From contig JAKCFM010000002.1 of NCBI GenBank assembly GCA_025041195.1, forward strand, positions 434,001 to 498,000: 64,000 nucleotides of DNA, written 5' to 3'. The stretch is from Halobacteriales archaeon YIM A00013. GTDB lineage: Archaea > Halobacteriota > Halobacteria > Halobacteriales > Haloarculaceae. Shown here one piece after another: positions 8,228 to 17,711 of the stretch. The translations under genes were made by a program, and so were the position numbers. Below the pieces are notes generated by a model. That model had not been told where the DNA came from. It made no database searches and worked only from the letters and a program-made list of their open reading frames with translations. Positions within the stretch are counted from its first letter, which is position 1, and every line of letters starts with the position of its first letter.

Positions 8228-8809
8228 ATGGGATCTACGAACCAGTCCGCACGCTCCCACGTCACTGTCGATTACGACTCGATTCGTCCGCTTTCTCAGG
8301 ACAGCAGAATCTTCGATGCGGTGTACACGATCAACCGTCACGCAAAGCGTTTCGATCGCAACGCCGAGGAGGCGTATCACGACGGGGACGGGCTCACTGC
8401 ACGAGTTGAATCAGTGAGAAAGACCGCGCTGTATCGTGTGAAAACGATCGCCATCCATCGGCTTGTCAAAGCCACACCACAGGCCACGCAGATCACGCGC
8501 CACGAGTTGAACGGGAGTCGTGAGATGTACTGCTTCGACTTTCAGGCAGGATACTCGTTCCATCAGCCGACGGCCGCAATCGACGATGCACTGCTTGAAG
8601 ACGCCGGAATCGCTGATAAATCGGTCGAGCCGATTACGTTCGAGCGAAGCACCAAAACGACTGACTGCCCACAGGAACTGGCCGTTGCGCTACAGCGACT
8701 CCGTGCGAGTGGGATCGATGCAAACGACCAGCTCGACACCAGATCGGTGCTTGATTGGGATGAGAAAATCCGTCACCCGACCGCGTTTGACTGTCTCGAA
8801 TCGGCGTGA
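8228..8809 (+). CDS. Uncharacterised protein upstream of the AddAB-like pair
   Basis: A 193-residue soluble protein from MGSTNQSARS. Two upstream in-frame ATGs (8162, 8201) could extend it, but the sequence before 8228 looks non-coding. It is basic in the middle (SVRKTALYRVKTIAIHRLVK) and acidic at the C-terminus, without signal peptide or membrane segment. The segment HELNGSREMYCFDFQAGYSFHQP has no recognised motif. It reads in the same direction as the nuclease-helicase genes and ends 64 bases before them, so co-transcription is possible. Confidence 0.6.
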   Translation: MGSTNQSARSHVTVDYDSIRPLSQDSRIFDAVYTINRHAKRFDRNAEEAYHDGDGLTARVESVRKTALYRVKTIAIHRLVKATPQATQITRHELNGSREMYCFDFQAGYSFHQPTAAIDDALLEDAGIADKSVEPITFERSTKTTDCPQELAVALQRLRASGIDANDQLDTRSVLDWDEKIRHPTAFDCLESA

Positions 8810-8873
8810 GCCCCCCATTTGATGATAGTACTGTGACAGTAGGTATATACCATCCACGTGAGTACCAGCAGCC

Positions 8874-11453
8874 GTGTCACTTACTCGCGCGAAGTCGTTT
8901 GATGCGCTGTATGAAGCGTGCGAGTCGTTCGATCTCGTGGTTGTTCCCGACCAGGCGCTGGCGAACGCGCTGAATCGGCGACTCACCGTCCCGACACTCG
9001 GACAGTTTGCGACCACACCACGGGGACTCGTCGCCGACCCCTCGGAAGCGAGCGAACGACAGCAGGCGTTTTTCGCGACGATCGACGCGACCGATCTGGA
9101 CTGGGCAACCGCCTCGTACGCCGTTGATACGGTGCTGGGCTGCTGGGAGAGCACCGGCTCGATCGAGAAAATTCTCGACTATGACCGATATGTGTCCGAA
9201 GCAATTCGGGTCGTCGTTGACTGTCTCAAACGAACGCCATCCACACTGCGCAGGCTTGCCGAGACGGAGATTACTGGCACCCAGTCGGTTGCCGTCATCG
9301 GCGTTGATCAGTTGACCCAGCTCGAACGATCGATCCTACCGGAGGGGTATACCGCAGTTGATCCGTTCACCGATGGGACATTCGAACTGCCCCCGTTTCG
9401 CCAATTCGAGTCTCCAACGGCGGTCGTTGACACCGTTACTGCGTCACTCTCGGCCGACACTGCCGACCAGGTTGCGGTCATTGTAGCCAGTGAGAGCCCG
9501 TACGAACGACTGCTCACGGCCGCCCTTGAGAGCGCACAGATTCCGTTCTACGGCTCCACAGGACGGACTCAGCGCGATCACCACCGCCGGCTGGTTGCGC
9601 TGCTCCATCACGCCACCTCCCGGCCCGGCGTTCGTGTGGGCGAGTGTCAGTCGCTGCTGGCGGCCGTTGGCTGTGCAGTCGATATCGAACACCACGACAA
9701 GCGGCTCGATGACCTCGATCTGGAAGCCACTGCGCGGTTTCGATCGTTGCTTTCGACCATCCGTTCGGGGACGTTCGCCACGGCTATCGATACGTACGAA
9801 ACAGCGACCGACAGCACGGTTCCGGCGTTTCGATCAACAGTTGCGTCGCTCGGGCTCAGCGAAACGCCAGTGACAGACGCGTCCGTTACGAAGCTCGAAC
9901 GATATCTTCAATCTTACGACATCACACTCGACAGTGCTGACGACGGCGTGTTGCTGGTCGATCCGCTGTCGGGGGGGTACGTCGACCGCCCGCTCGTGTT
10001 CTATCTGGGGTTGGGTGACGACTGGGCGCGAACGCCGCCTCGCAGGCCGTGGGTTTCGCCCGAGGAATCGTTCGCACGAAACTGCCGCCGGTTTTCGTGT
10101 CTGCTACAAAACGGCGTCGACCAGCAGTATCTCGTAGTGGACGGCCCTGACCAATCGCCGTGTCGCTACTTCGAACCGCTCATTGACGGACCAACGGAGC
10201 GTTTCAGTGCCTTCGAGACCGTTCGACACGATCGAACCGTTCGATCGACGACAACTGGATTTGATCGGGAGCCAGTGCCTGTCGAATCCACTCCCCCTCG
10301 ACCGTTCAGTCAGTCTCGATTGAACACGTTTCTCAGCTCACCGCGGGAGTATCTCTTCGACCAACTGCTTTCAACGCCGGAGAAGGCGTATTTCGTGGAA
10401 GGAACGCTGTTCCACGATTTCGCCGAGCTGTGTGTCGCCCATCCATCCGTCGTCGATAAAACCACGATCGATACGGTTGCAACGATGATGGTCGAGGCAG
10501 TCGAGCCGTTTATTCACGAGGATGCGCAGCCGCTCCGACGAGCGAAGTACAGCTGTGGGTTACGGACGATCGCCACCTTTCTCGACGAACAGCCCCCAGA
10601 CCGTGGTGAGCACCGCTCATCCCAGCCCGCACCATCGGAGAACGCGATCGCCGAGCGGCTTGGAGTGAGGGTCGCGACGGATCACACCGAGCGAGCGTTC
10701 GTCAACGAGACGCTCGGTCTCTCGGGCGTGATCGATCTGGTACACAGTCCAACGCGACTGGTCGACTACAAAAGTGGCCGGCAATCCACGCCAGCAGCCG
10801 TCGTTGAAAATGCGACCGTCGATCCACCAGGCGACCAACCGAACACCCAGGCGATTGCGTATCTTGCACAGCAGCGGACGGAACACCCGGACGAACAGCT
10901 CGAATTCACGTTCGTTCACTTTTTGGAAACTCACGATGCGATGATTACGGGAACTCCAGATATTTCTGACTGCTTGACTACAATACCGTACCATCCAGCC
11001 CCCTTCTCGGAGTTTGCGAAACGACAGTCCGTCTTCGACGCGTTGTCAGAGGATGCCCCCAATGACTGTCAGAAAACGTTCTCGAAGGTTGACTATGCCA
11101 CGTATCGGTCGCCGTTCGAGGAGTACGAGATCACAACGGCACTCGATGCGGACGATCCACTCGACTCGCCGTTTGGAGCGTCACTACTCGACGGGCTCCA
11201 GACGGCTGTTGGTGCGTACAAGTACGTCGAAACGGGCTGTAGCCAGGCGCTTCGATATCTATCGAAGCTCCGTGCCGAGGCGTTTTACGAAGGTGATATT
11301 GACGCGTTCGAAACGTTTCTCACCGAGCAGTACGCCACATTGGAGGCGTTTCATAGCCCCAATGAGCGGTTTCCCGTCAATGGTATCGCCGGCGAGCCAG
11401 ATTCGACCTACCTTGCGAACCGAGACTGTCTCCTTATGGAGGAACGAATATGA
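8874..11453 (+). CDS. AddB-like PD-(D/E)XK nuclease subunit
   Basis: An 859-residue protein starting at GTG. The N-terminal two thirds resemble an inactive helicase half with no Walker A motif. The C-terminal third is a RecB-type nuclease. Its elements are FSQSRLNTFLSSPREYLFDQLL (near residue 480), GTLFHDFAELC (near 512), and the catalytic GVIDLVHSPTRLVDYKSGRQ (near 618-637) with Asp and the D-Y-K signature. This is the arrangement of AddB/RexB proteins, which pair with an AddA helicase to process double-strand ends. The cysteine ligands of the AddB iron-sulfur cluster were not obvious. The gene ends in ATATGA, overlapping the helicase start by four bases. Confidence 0.8.
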   Translation: MSLTRAKSFDALYEACESFDLVVVPDQALANALNRRLTVPTLGQFATTPRGLVADPSEASERQQAFFATIDATDLDWATASYAVDTVLGCWESTGSIEKILDYDRYVSEAIRVVVDCLKRTPSTLRRLAETEITGTQSVAVIGVDQLTQLERSILPEGYTAVDPFTDGTFELPPFRQFESPTAVVDTVTASLSADTADQVAVIVASESPYERLLTAALESAQIPFYGSTGRTQRDHHRRLVALLHHATSRPGVRVGECQSLLAAVGCAVDIEHHDKRLDDLDLEATARFRSLLSTIRSGTFATAIDTYETATDSTVPAFRSTVASLGLSETPVTDASVTKLERYLQSYDITLDSADDGVLLVDPLSGGYVDRPLVFYLGLGDDWARTPPRRPWVSPEESFARNCRRFSCLLQNGVDQQYLVVDGPDQSPCRYFEPLIDGPTERFSAFETVRHDRTVRSTTTGFDREPVPVESTPPRPFSQSRLNTFLSSPREYLFDQLLSTPEKAYFVEGTLFHDFAELCVAHPSVVDKTTIDTVATMMVEAVEPFIHEDAQPLRRAKYSCGLRTIATFLDEQPPDRGEHRSSQPAPSENAIAERLGVRVATDHTERAFVNETLGLSGVIDLVHSPTRLVDYKSGRQSTPAAVVENATVDPPGDQPNTQAIAYLAQQRTEHPDEQLEFTFVHFLETHDAMITGTPDISDCLTTIPYHPAPFSEFAKRQSVFDALSEDAPNDCQKTFSKVDYATYRSPFEEYEITTALDADDPLDSPFGASLLDGLQTAVGAYKYVETGCSQALRYLSKLRAEAFYEGDIDAFETFLTEQYATLEAFHSPNERFPVNGIAGEPDSTYLANRDCLLMEERI

Positions 11454-14317
11454 CGACACCAAACGACAGCCAGCGCAAACTGATCGAACAAACGGACGGC
11501 ATCTGTGTAGTCGATGCCGGCGCCGGCACGGGGAAAACGTTCGCCGTTACCCGCCGCTACGCCCGTATCGTCGACCAAGCCGCCGTGTCGCCGGCGGACG
11601 TGTTGCTCGTGACGTTCACCGAAACCGCCGCCACAGAGATGACAGACCGGATCACCCAGCAGAGTCAGTATGGAATGGCGACGCTTGCAGATGCGCCGAT
11701 ACAGACGTTTCACAGCCTCTGTCACGATATTCTGACGGAGCATGGGTTCGATGCCCCCACCCTGTTGGGGATCGATGAGCGAATTACAGATTCAACACGG
11801 ATTCTGGCAGACGATCTGTTGATTCGAACACGATTTGAAACGTTCATCCGAGAGTTTCGCGACACCCACCCCGAGTATGCCGACTTCTTCCGGGCGATTG
11901 ACTCGCCCGTCACGATCCGTTCGGTGATCGAGGGGCTGGCCGCACGGGGCATCTTTCCGACGGCGTCGGGCTGGTATCAGGACGGAGAATCGAAGCTTGA
12001 TGGCTCATTCGAGGCGTTTTACGAGCTGTTCGATGCGCGCAACAGCCCGCGAAACGGGGGATCCAGACAGTCTCGATTGCGGTCGGATCTCGGTCGGTAT
12101 GGACGAAATCGCTGTTATCAACCGGACGCGCCCTCGAAATCAACGATTCGTGGCGAGCAAAAGCGAGTTCCTGACGCGACCGCACGAATGGCGTTTGAGG
12201 CCGACCGGACCGAGCTGAAATCGTTCATTCACGACTGCTACGTGGAGTATCTCCGCTTTGTCCTCCAGCGGGACTATCTCACCTTTGGATTCCTCCAGCT
12301 GTTCGCGTTCGTCCTCCTCAGAGCGGATGCATCCCTGCGAGCACACCACGCGTTCGACTACGTGATGATCGATGAGTTTCAGGACACCTCCACGATTCAG
12401 TTCAAACTTGCCCTCTTGCTCTCGTCAACCGATAACTTCTGTGTGGTTGGTGATTGGAAACAGTCGATCTACTCGTTTCAGTACGCAGCGGTCGAGAACA
12501 TCACGGCGTTTGAATCTCGATTGACCACGTTTATTGACGCCCTCAATCGGGGGGGTACACGGGTGTCGTGGTCGCCAGCACCGATCGAAACAGTCGAGCT
12601 GACCGACAACTACCGGTCTACGCAGCCAATTCTGGACCTCGCAGAACAGGCACTCATCACACCGGCTACGACCAGCGAATCGATCGACGAGACGGCGATT
12701 ATGGACGCGGTCATCTCACTCCAATCGACGACCACCCACGAGGATTCACAGCTTGAGGCAGTCCAACACGAGAACGAACAGGCGGCCGTGCTCGCGAAAG
12801 TGCAGTCGATCGTCGACAATGCGTCCTACCAGATCGGCGAAGATGGAGCACGGCGGACGCCAGATCTCGGTGACATTGCCGTGTTGACTCGCACACGATC
12901 GTTCGGCCGTGAGCTGCATTCGATGGCCAGTGACCACGGAATCGAGGTCTCCTACGACGGAGGGATCGAGCTGTTCCGGACGGATCCCGCGATTATGCTG
13001 CTGGCCTGGCTTCGCATCCTGGAAACGGACGCCGAGCGGGGATGGGCGGTCGTGCTCGAAGCGGCTGGATACAGCTACGACGAGATCGAACAGTTCCTTG
13101 AGACAAACGAGTATCCAGACGCCATGCGGACGTTTGCGAGCGAACTCGATTCGTTCGAAACTGTCGGGGCGATTGCCCGACGAGTGTGTGATCGCTACAA
13201 CGTAGCGGGACAGGCCACAGAGCTGTTGCTCACAACGATCGACTCCCTTCACAGCGAGTCGTTGCTCACACGTGGGGGGCTCATCGGGCTGATTGAACGC
13301 GGAATCGAAACCGGAGCCACGTACGATACGCACGCCAGTGCCCGTGGGGATGCCCTCACCGTACAGACGATTCATGCGGCCAAGGGGCTGGAGTATCCCA
13401 TCGTAATCATTGCGAACATGAATCGGCGGCAGTTTCCGTCGGCTACCACGCAGTATCCTACGATTACCTACGACGATCCAGTGGGACTGCGACAGCGACG
13501 ACTGTACGGAGATGCACATGGACAGCCCCACGTTTACGACAACTGGCGGACGGACATCCTCAGACGCACGCTGGGCCAGGAGTACGACGAGGAGCGTCGG
13601 TTGCTGTACGTTGCGATGACCCGTGCCAAGCACCATCTCGTTGTCACGGCCGGCGAAACGCCAAGTCAATTTTTCAAATCACTGCCAATAGAGCCGACAA
13701 CGATCGATCCAACCGTTCAGACCAGTGCAGAGGCAGCATCCGAGCGCGAGCAGCTCTCGGTCTCTGTGCCATCAACTGATGGGCCGATCGGACTGTCGCC
13801 GCACGACCTCATGGAGAACGAGCAGTTCGAGTCAGTCGAAGGCGGGCGCGGGGCAGCGTTTGGAAATCGGGTACACGCGTTCGCAGAGCGGTATGCACTG
13901 GGTGAATCCGTTACCCCATCGAGCGATCCGGGAGACGAAGTGACCGTTGCCCGGTTCATTGACTCGCTCCCCGGCGACCTCGAGGTTGAAACGCCGCTGG
14001 TGCTTCCGCTCACCCACGATGGAACGCGGTTTGCCATCTCCGGACGACTCGATTTGCTCGCTCGGGGTGAGGAGACGGTCCACGTCGTGGACTTCAAGAC
14101 CGATCGGTCGAGACACGCTGGGACTGCGTATCGTGTACAGCTCAGCGTCTATCACCACGTTGTCAGCGAGGCGTATCCCGATCGGTCGGTTCGGTCCGTG
14201 CTGTTCTACACGGCCGACGGCGATCCCGTCGAAATCGACCCGCTCTCGATCGAGGAGCTCACTACGCTTGCCGTTGCGCACGCACCCCAGGCGTCACCCA
14301 CCACACCCATTGAGTGA
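11450..14317 (+). CDS. AddA-like UvrD helicase with C-terminal nuclease
   Basis: A 955-residue superfamily-1A helicase. Walker A is AGAGTGKTFA (about residues 24-33), Walker B is MIDEFQDT (about 304-311), motif III is VVGDWKQSIYSFQYA, motif IV/V is TVQTIHAAKGLEYPIV, and motif VI is LLYVAMTRAKHHLVV. The C-terminal HVVDFKTDRSRHAGTAYRVQLSVYHH is a RecB-family PD-(D/E)XK core. Coupled to the AddB-like gene just upstream, it should unwind and resect DNA ends for recombination and repair, and may also degrade foreign DNA. Length and motif order are complete. Confidence 0.88.
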   Translation: MTTPNDSQRKLIEQTDGICVVDAGAGTGKTFAVTRRYARIVDQAAVSPADVLLVTFTETAATEMTDRITQQSQYGMATLADAPIQTFHSLCHDILTEHGFDAPTLLGIDERITDSTRILADDLLIRTRFETFIREFRDTHPEYADFFRAIDSPVTIRSVIEGLAARGIFPTASGWYQDGESKLDGSFEAFYELFDARNSPRNGGSRQSRLRSDLGRYGRNRCYQPDAPSKSTIRGEQKRVPDATARMAFEADRTELKSFIHDCYVEYLRFVLQRDYLTFGFLQLFAFVLLRADASLRAHHAFDYVMIDEFQDTSTIQFKLALLLSSTDNFCVVGDWKQSIYSFQYAAVENITAFESRLTTFIDALNRGGTRVSWSPAPIETVELTDNYRSTQPILDLAEQALITPATTSESIDETAIMDAVISLQSTTTHEDSQLEAVQHENEQAAVLAKVQSIVDNASYQIGEDGARRTPDLGDIAVLTRTRSFGRELHSMASDHGIEVSYDGGIELFRTDPAIMLLAWLRILETDAERGWAVVLEAAGYSYDEIEQFLETNEYPDAMRTFASELDSFETVGAIARRVCDRYNVAGQATELLLTTIDSLHSESLLTRGGLIGLIERGIETGATYDTHASARGDALTVQTIHAAKGLEYPIVIIANMNRRQFPSATTQYPTITYDDPVGLRQRRLYGDAHGQPHVYDNWRTDILRRTLGQEYDEERRLLYVAMTRAKHHLVVTAGETPSQFFKSLPIEPTTIDPTVQTSAEAASEREQLSVSVPSTDGPIGLSPHDLMENEQFESVEGGRGAAFGNRVHAFAERYALGESVTPSSDPGDEVTVARFIDSLPGDLEVETPLVLPLTHDGTRFAISGRLDLLARGEETVHVVDFKTDRSRHAGTAYRVQLSVYHHVVSEAYPDRSVRSVLFYTADGDPVEIDPLSIEELTTLAVAHAPQASPTTPIE

Positions 14318-14326
14318 TTGGGCTGC

Positions 14327-14644
14327 TCACGGGCGAAACAGTGAGAGCGGTTCGGCGGTAGTGTCGTGGATATTCCCGGTGGCGATCGATCCACGGAGTG
14401 ATAGAAGATTCATCGGGTGGGGCCGATCAGCCCGACCGCAGACGTGGCTGGAAGATGACCAGTACACTTGCACGAGAAAGAGCGCAGTGAACAGAGCTGT
14501 GAGCAGTTCCTTGTACGCTGTTGGCACGCCGCCAATCCCAGCCTGTCGCTGTGGAATCCAGTCGATGGTTGCCCAGATATATTTCATAAAAATTTCGACT
14601 GAAAATGGAAGCGAATCGATGAGTCCCTGAATGAGTGGTGGCAT
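14327..14644 (-). CDS. Possible small hydrophobic protein
   Basis: A 105-residue frame with a plausible hydrophobic stretch (YKELLTALFTALFLVQVYW) but a poor, basic second half without family resemblance. It converges on the AddA-like gene with ten bases between the stops. Codon choice in the first half resembles neighbouring genes, while the second half looks less coding-like. It may be a gene remnant. The reading is uncertain. Confidence 0.35.
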   Translation of the reverse strand: MPPLIQGLIDSLPFSVEIFMKYIWATIDWIPQRQAGIGGVPTAYKELLTALFTALFLVQVYWSSSSHVCGRADRPHPMNLLSLRGSIATGNIHDTTAEPLSLFRP

Positions 14645-14713
14645 AGCTGCTCGTGCGTGAGGCGATCGGTGAGTGCCACCCAGAGTTGCCTACGATCAAA
14701 TGGGGATAGAAGG

Positions 14714-15031
14714 CTACCTGGTGTAACGATTGGTCACGAGAACGATCACGATTGCAGCAAGCACCAAGAATACGCTGTAACTGATCCAGAGCGTTGTGAG
14801 CCCCCCACCAGCGCCGTCAATCACGGCCACAGCAACGGTAACGGTCCCGACGATCATGATGTTCGTGCCGGTCGTGCGTGTGAGTGCTCGGCTGTCAGTG
14901 ACGGTAGCCGGATCAAAAACACCAACTGACAGCACGCGTTCGTCGTACCGAATCCGATACCCGAGAACGAGACAGAACACTCCACACAACCCGATAAGTG
15001 CGAACTGGAGGGCATTGAAAACTGCCCCCAT
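14714..15031 (-). CDS. Three-helix membrane protein, unknown
   Basis: A 105-residue protein starting MGAVFNALQFALIGLCGVFCLVLGYRIRY. Hydrophobic helices cover about residues 5-24, 54-71 and 77-97. No recognised family. It lies 25 bases downstream of the cold-shock/zinc-finger gene on the same strand, so the two may share a transcript. No soluble domain is large enough to suggest an activity. Confidence 0.65.
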   Translation of the reverse strand: MGAVFNALQFALIGLCGVFCLVLGYRIRYDERVLSVGVFDPATVTDSRALTRTTGTNIMIVGTVTVAVAVIDGAGGGLTTLWISYSVFLVLAAIVIVLVTNRYTR

Positions 15032-15056
15032 GATCACTGCCAGCGGGTGACCGTTC

Positions 15057-16898
15057 TCACGGACGGCCCTCCGACTCCGACGTTTCCCAGGCGGTTACTC
15101 CTCGTTGCAACACGGTCATGGCGTGGAACCACGAGCTCTCGCGTCGGTCCTTCTCGTAGGTGGCGTACGTTTCGAGAACATCGTCGATAACGGATCGCGG
15201 GACAGCTGAAGGGATCTCTGATGCAAGTGCGCGAGACAGCTCCACATCCTCATTCACGCCACTGTCTCCAACGGACTCAGCCTCTGGATCGTCGTTCTCG
15301 GGGGCGTCCGTGGAATCCAGCTCGTCCATCTGTTCAGTGGCGAGTTCGAATCCGTCGGGAACGAATAGCGGTGCTCGGTCGTCGGGCACCGCAATCAACG
15401 GTTCCAGGGACGCATCCAAGCGTCGACCGTGGGCGGGTCGTTCCCACGCAGTTCGATACGCATCGAACAGTTCGGTTTCGATGCATTCGGCAAGGAGATC
15501 GCAGAGCTGTGTGGCGTACGCAGTGGTGGCTGACAGGCCGTTGTGGTCGGCGTCCAACGCCTCCGACAACGACGACCCCACAATCTCAAGATCCGAAAGC
15601 AGCCAGTAGCATTCCATTGCAGGCACCCGTTCGTCCGACCAGGACGCCGTCGCAACGGTGTCAGACGGTTGCATCGCGTTCTCGACATCCGCACTGTCGG
15701 ATTCAACGTATGTGAGCGCAGTGCTTGCCTCTGCGGACAGCTCGTTTTCAACGTTTTTCTCTGGAGCAAGTGATCGACCAGCACCGTCGAGTGGGACGAA
15801 CACGGCGGCCGCCTCTGACGTGCATTCTTCGTGGTCACACCCACCATCGGCCGTGTCAGTGGGCGAACAGTGTGCCTCAAGCCGGTCGTATCGGACGAAG
15901 GGATCGCCACACCACCGACAGTGCGCAGTGAATGCTGATGGCGTCACGGCCGTCGTTGTCTGGGGCCACACGACCGTATCGGTGCCCGAGGCAACGACAG
16001 TGACCAGTGAGAAATCCAGTGACGACGGAACGGCGCCGTCGGAACCGTGATCGGCGTCCGATTCGCGACGAACGTGTGCGAGAAGTTCGAGCGATGACCA
16101 GTGGTCGTCACAGAACGGACAGCAAACGATTGGTTCATCGTAGTAGGGTGTCACCGTCCCGGATTCTGTCGGTGGTTTCGAGGAGTCAGTGGCCGGCGGA
16201 CGCTCATCTGGAGGGGACGATTCATCGGATTTCGAGTCCTCATCCGCCGAGTCCGCAACCCGCTGGACATCGACAGCCTGGAGCCCACCGTCCATGCTAT
16301 CAATTCCAAATGACACTCGCTCGCCGGTGGATAACGACCCCTCGTCGATCACGGCAGGCGTCAGATACACTGATTCATCGAGCTCGCTCAACGTGACGAA
16401 GCCGTACGAATAGGACTCGTCGATGAACTCAATTGGTCCCTCAAATCGGTCGGTCTCCTGGTCGGTGAGTGCCGGATTCGGATCGGTCGAAAAGTCGGTG
16501 TTTGTCGTGTACTTCGTGGTGAGCCCCCCGCCGTTCGTTCGCGGCGCTGCGCTCGTGGTTGACGGCTGATCACTCGGCTGATCAGAACTGTCAGAACGGT
16601 CTGATTCCACAAACGATGTTATTTTCTCATACTCTGATGGATCAGTTTGTGCAAGTGGATCAGTCGCTTCGAACACCGACTGAAGCAGTGTTGTTTGTTC
16701 GTCGTCGTTCGTATACACATAATCGTGTTCGAAGAGTGGCTTGAGCACACTCCAATCCACCGTCGAACCATCCGTATATCCAAGCGTCGACAGCAGATCA
16801 ACAGTCTCTGCAGTCAGATGGAGCGTCACAGAGGTACCTTCGACGGTGCTTCGTAAATACATACTACTACCATCAGTATACTCGTGAACGACCGGCAT
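15057..16898 (-). CDS. Cold-shock-like and zinc-finger protein
   Basis: A 613-residue acidic soluble protein. Residues about 153-214 (FEGPIEFIDESYSYGFVTLSE onward) resemble a CspA/S1-type OB fold with G.I.F....YGF and V-Y-L-T strands. After a Ser/Asp-rich linker come two zinc-finger-like segments: Cys260-Cys263 with His275 and His284, and Cys327-Cys330 with His343 and Cys354/His356. The remainder is mainly helical with an acidic linker near 530-560. Such parts point to nucleic-acid binding, but the combination is not one I recognise. The start is just downstream of a 16-bp palindrome and a TATA-like site, suggesting tight, perhaps self-directed, control. Confidence 0.75.
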   Translation of the reverse strand: MPVVHEYTDGSSMYLRSTVEGTSVTLHLTAETVDLLSTLGYTDGSTVDWSVLKPLFEHDYVYTNDDEQTTLLQSVFEATDPLAQTDPSEYEKITSFVESDRSDSSDQPSDQPSTTSAAPRTNGGGLTTKYTTNTDFSTDPNPALTDQETDRFEGPIEFIDESYSYGFVTLSELDESVYLTPAVIDEGSLSTGERVSFGIDSMDGGLQAVDVQRVADSADEDSKSDESSPPDERPPATDSSKPPTESGTVTPYYDEPIVCCPFCDDHWSSLELLAHVRRESDADHGSDGAVPSSLDFSLVTVVASGTDTVVWPQTTTAVTPSAFTAHCRWCGDPFVRYDRLEAHCSPTDTADGGCDHEECTSEAAAVFVPLDGAGRSLAPEKNVENELSAEASTALTYVESDSADVENAMQPSDTVATASWSDERVPAMECYWLLSDLEIVGSSLSEALDADHNGLSATTAYATQLCDLLAECIETELFDAYRTAWERPAHGRRLDASLEPLIAVPDDRAPLFVPDGFELATEQMDELDSTDAPENDDPEAESVGDSGVNEDVELSRALASEIPSAVPRSVIDDVLETYATYEKDRRESSWFHAMTVLQRGVTAWETSESEGRP

Positions 16899-16901
16899 AC
16901 A

Positions 16902-16917
16902 TTCTTATGCATAAGAA
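16902..16917. promoter_or_regulatory. 16-bp perfect palindrome before the CSD-zinc-finger gene
   Basis: TTCTTATGCATAAGAA lies four bases upstream of the start codon at 16898. ATATTATATC at 16921-16930 on the minus strand sits 24-30 bases before the start, as expected for a leaderless TATA box. The palindrome therefore falls between TATA box and start, a typical repressor position. Confidence 0.5.
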
Positions 16918-17162
16918 AATGATATAATATTTTCGCATTTTAAATGCCTTATTCTGTAATTAGAATAGAAAGATTGTTGTAGAGTCATTATTTCGATAGC
17001 ACGTGATCACGCCAGCGGTGCAGTATTTGATACTACCACTCGTAACTATTGCCCCTAGTATACTAGTGCGCGCGAGTGTCTTGTTATCTAATCACATGCA
17101 ATAGGTAATCAAGAGGTACAATCATAGTATGTGCACCCAAAACGGCACACGTGAAATAAACG

Positions 17163-17708
17163 ATGCCAAAAAACATCGTGCTCACAGGGCCACCCCAGGT
17201 GGGAAAAACGACCGTGCTGCAACGTGTTGGGGACCAACTCGAAGAGATCGGCCATGCGGTCGGTGGTGTGTACTGTCCGGAGTGTCAGGTCAACGGCGAA
17301 CGGATCGGCATTGATCTCGTAGACGCGATGTCTGGCGATTTTCGGACGTTGGCTCACATCAACCGTGAGACTGGCCCGAAAGTCGGCGAGTATCGCGTGG
17401 ATGTCGCGGCCGTCGACGAGATGTATCAGGCCGCATTCGAGCGTGGACTCGACAAAGCCGACTGCATCATTCTCGATGAGATCGCACCGATGCAACTCGA
17501 AAGCTCGACCTTTCCAGAAGCTGTCAGATCAGTTCTCGACGATTCGATTCCCGTGCTGGCGTCCATCGCCGCCGCACCAACTGAAGGAGTAATTGGGGAA
17601 ATTAAGCGTCGCGACGACTGTGAGCTCATTCGCATGAGTGAAGCACAACGAGACCGGTTGCCGGTCGATCTGGCCGCAGATCTGGCCGCGTTGATTGAAG
17701 ACTACTAG
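17163..17708 (+). CDS. THEP1-type nucleoside-triphosphatase
   Basis: A 181-residue P-loop NTPase starting MPKNIVLTGPPQVGKTT. Walker A is GPPQVGKT (residues 9-16) and the Walker B-like strand is CIILDEIAPM (about 99-108). The cysteine pair in GGVYCPECQVNGERIG is typical of the THEP1 family, which hydrolyses a range of NTPs and has no settled role. It converges on the biotin-transporter operon with three bases between the stops. The upstream DNA (16931-17162) is AT-rich and otherwise empty. Confidence 0.88.
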   Translation: MPKNIVLTGPPQVGKTTVLQRVGDQLEEIGHAVGGVYCPECQVNGERIGIDLVDAMSGDFRTLAHINRETGPKVGEYRVDVAAVDEMYQAAFERGLDKADCIILDEIAPMQLESSTFPEAVRSVLDDSIPVLASIAAAPTEGVIGEIKRRDDCELIRMSEAQRDRLPVDLAADLAALIEDY

Positions 17709-17711
17709 CAC

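Noticed and set aside
12000-12200. Possible compensating frameshifts in the AddA-like helicase (Arg/Ser-rich stretch)
   Set aside because: The stretch looked odd, but the frame stays open and flanking segments continue the helicase. NRCYxPDAPxKS is plausible for the insert, so no break is claimed.
12746-13669. Open frame of 307 codons on the minus strand
   Set aside because: It lies opposite to conserved helicase motifs of the AddA-like gene.
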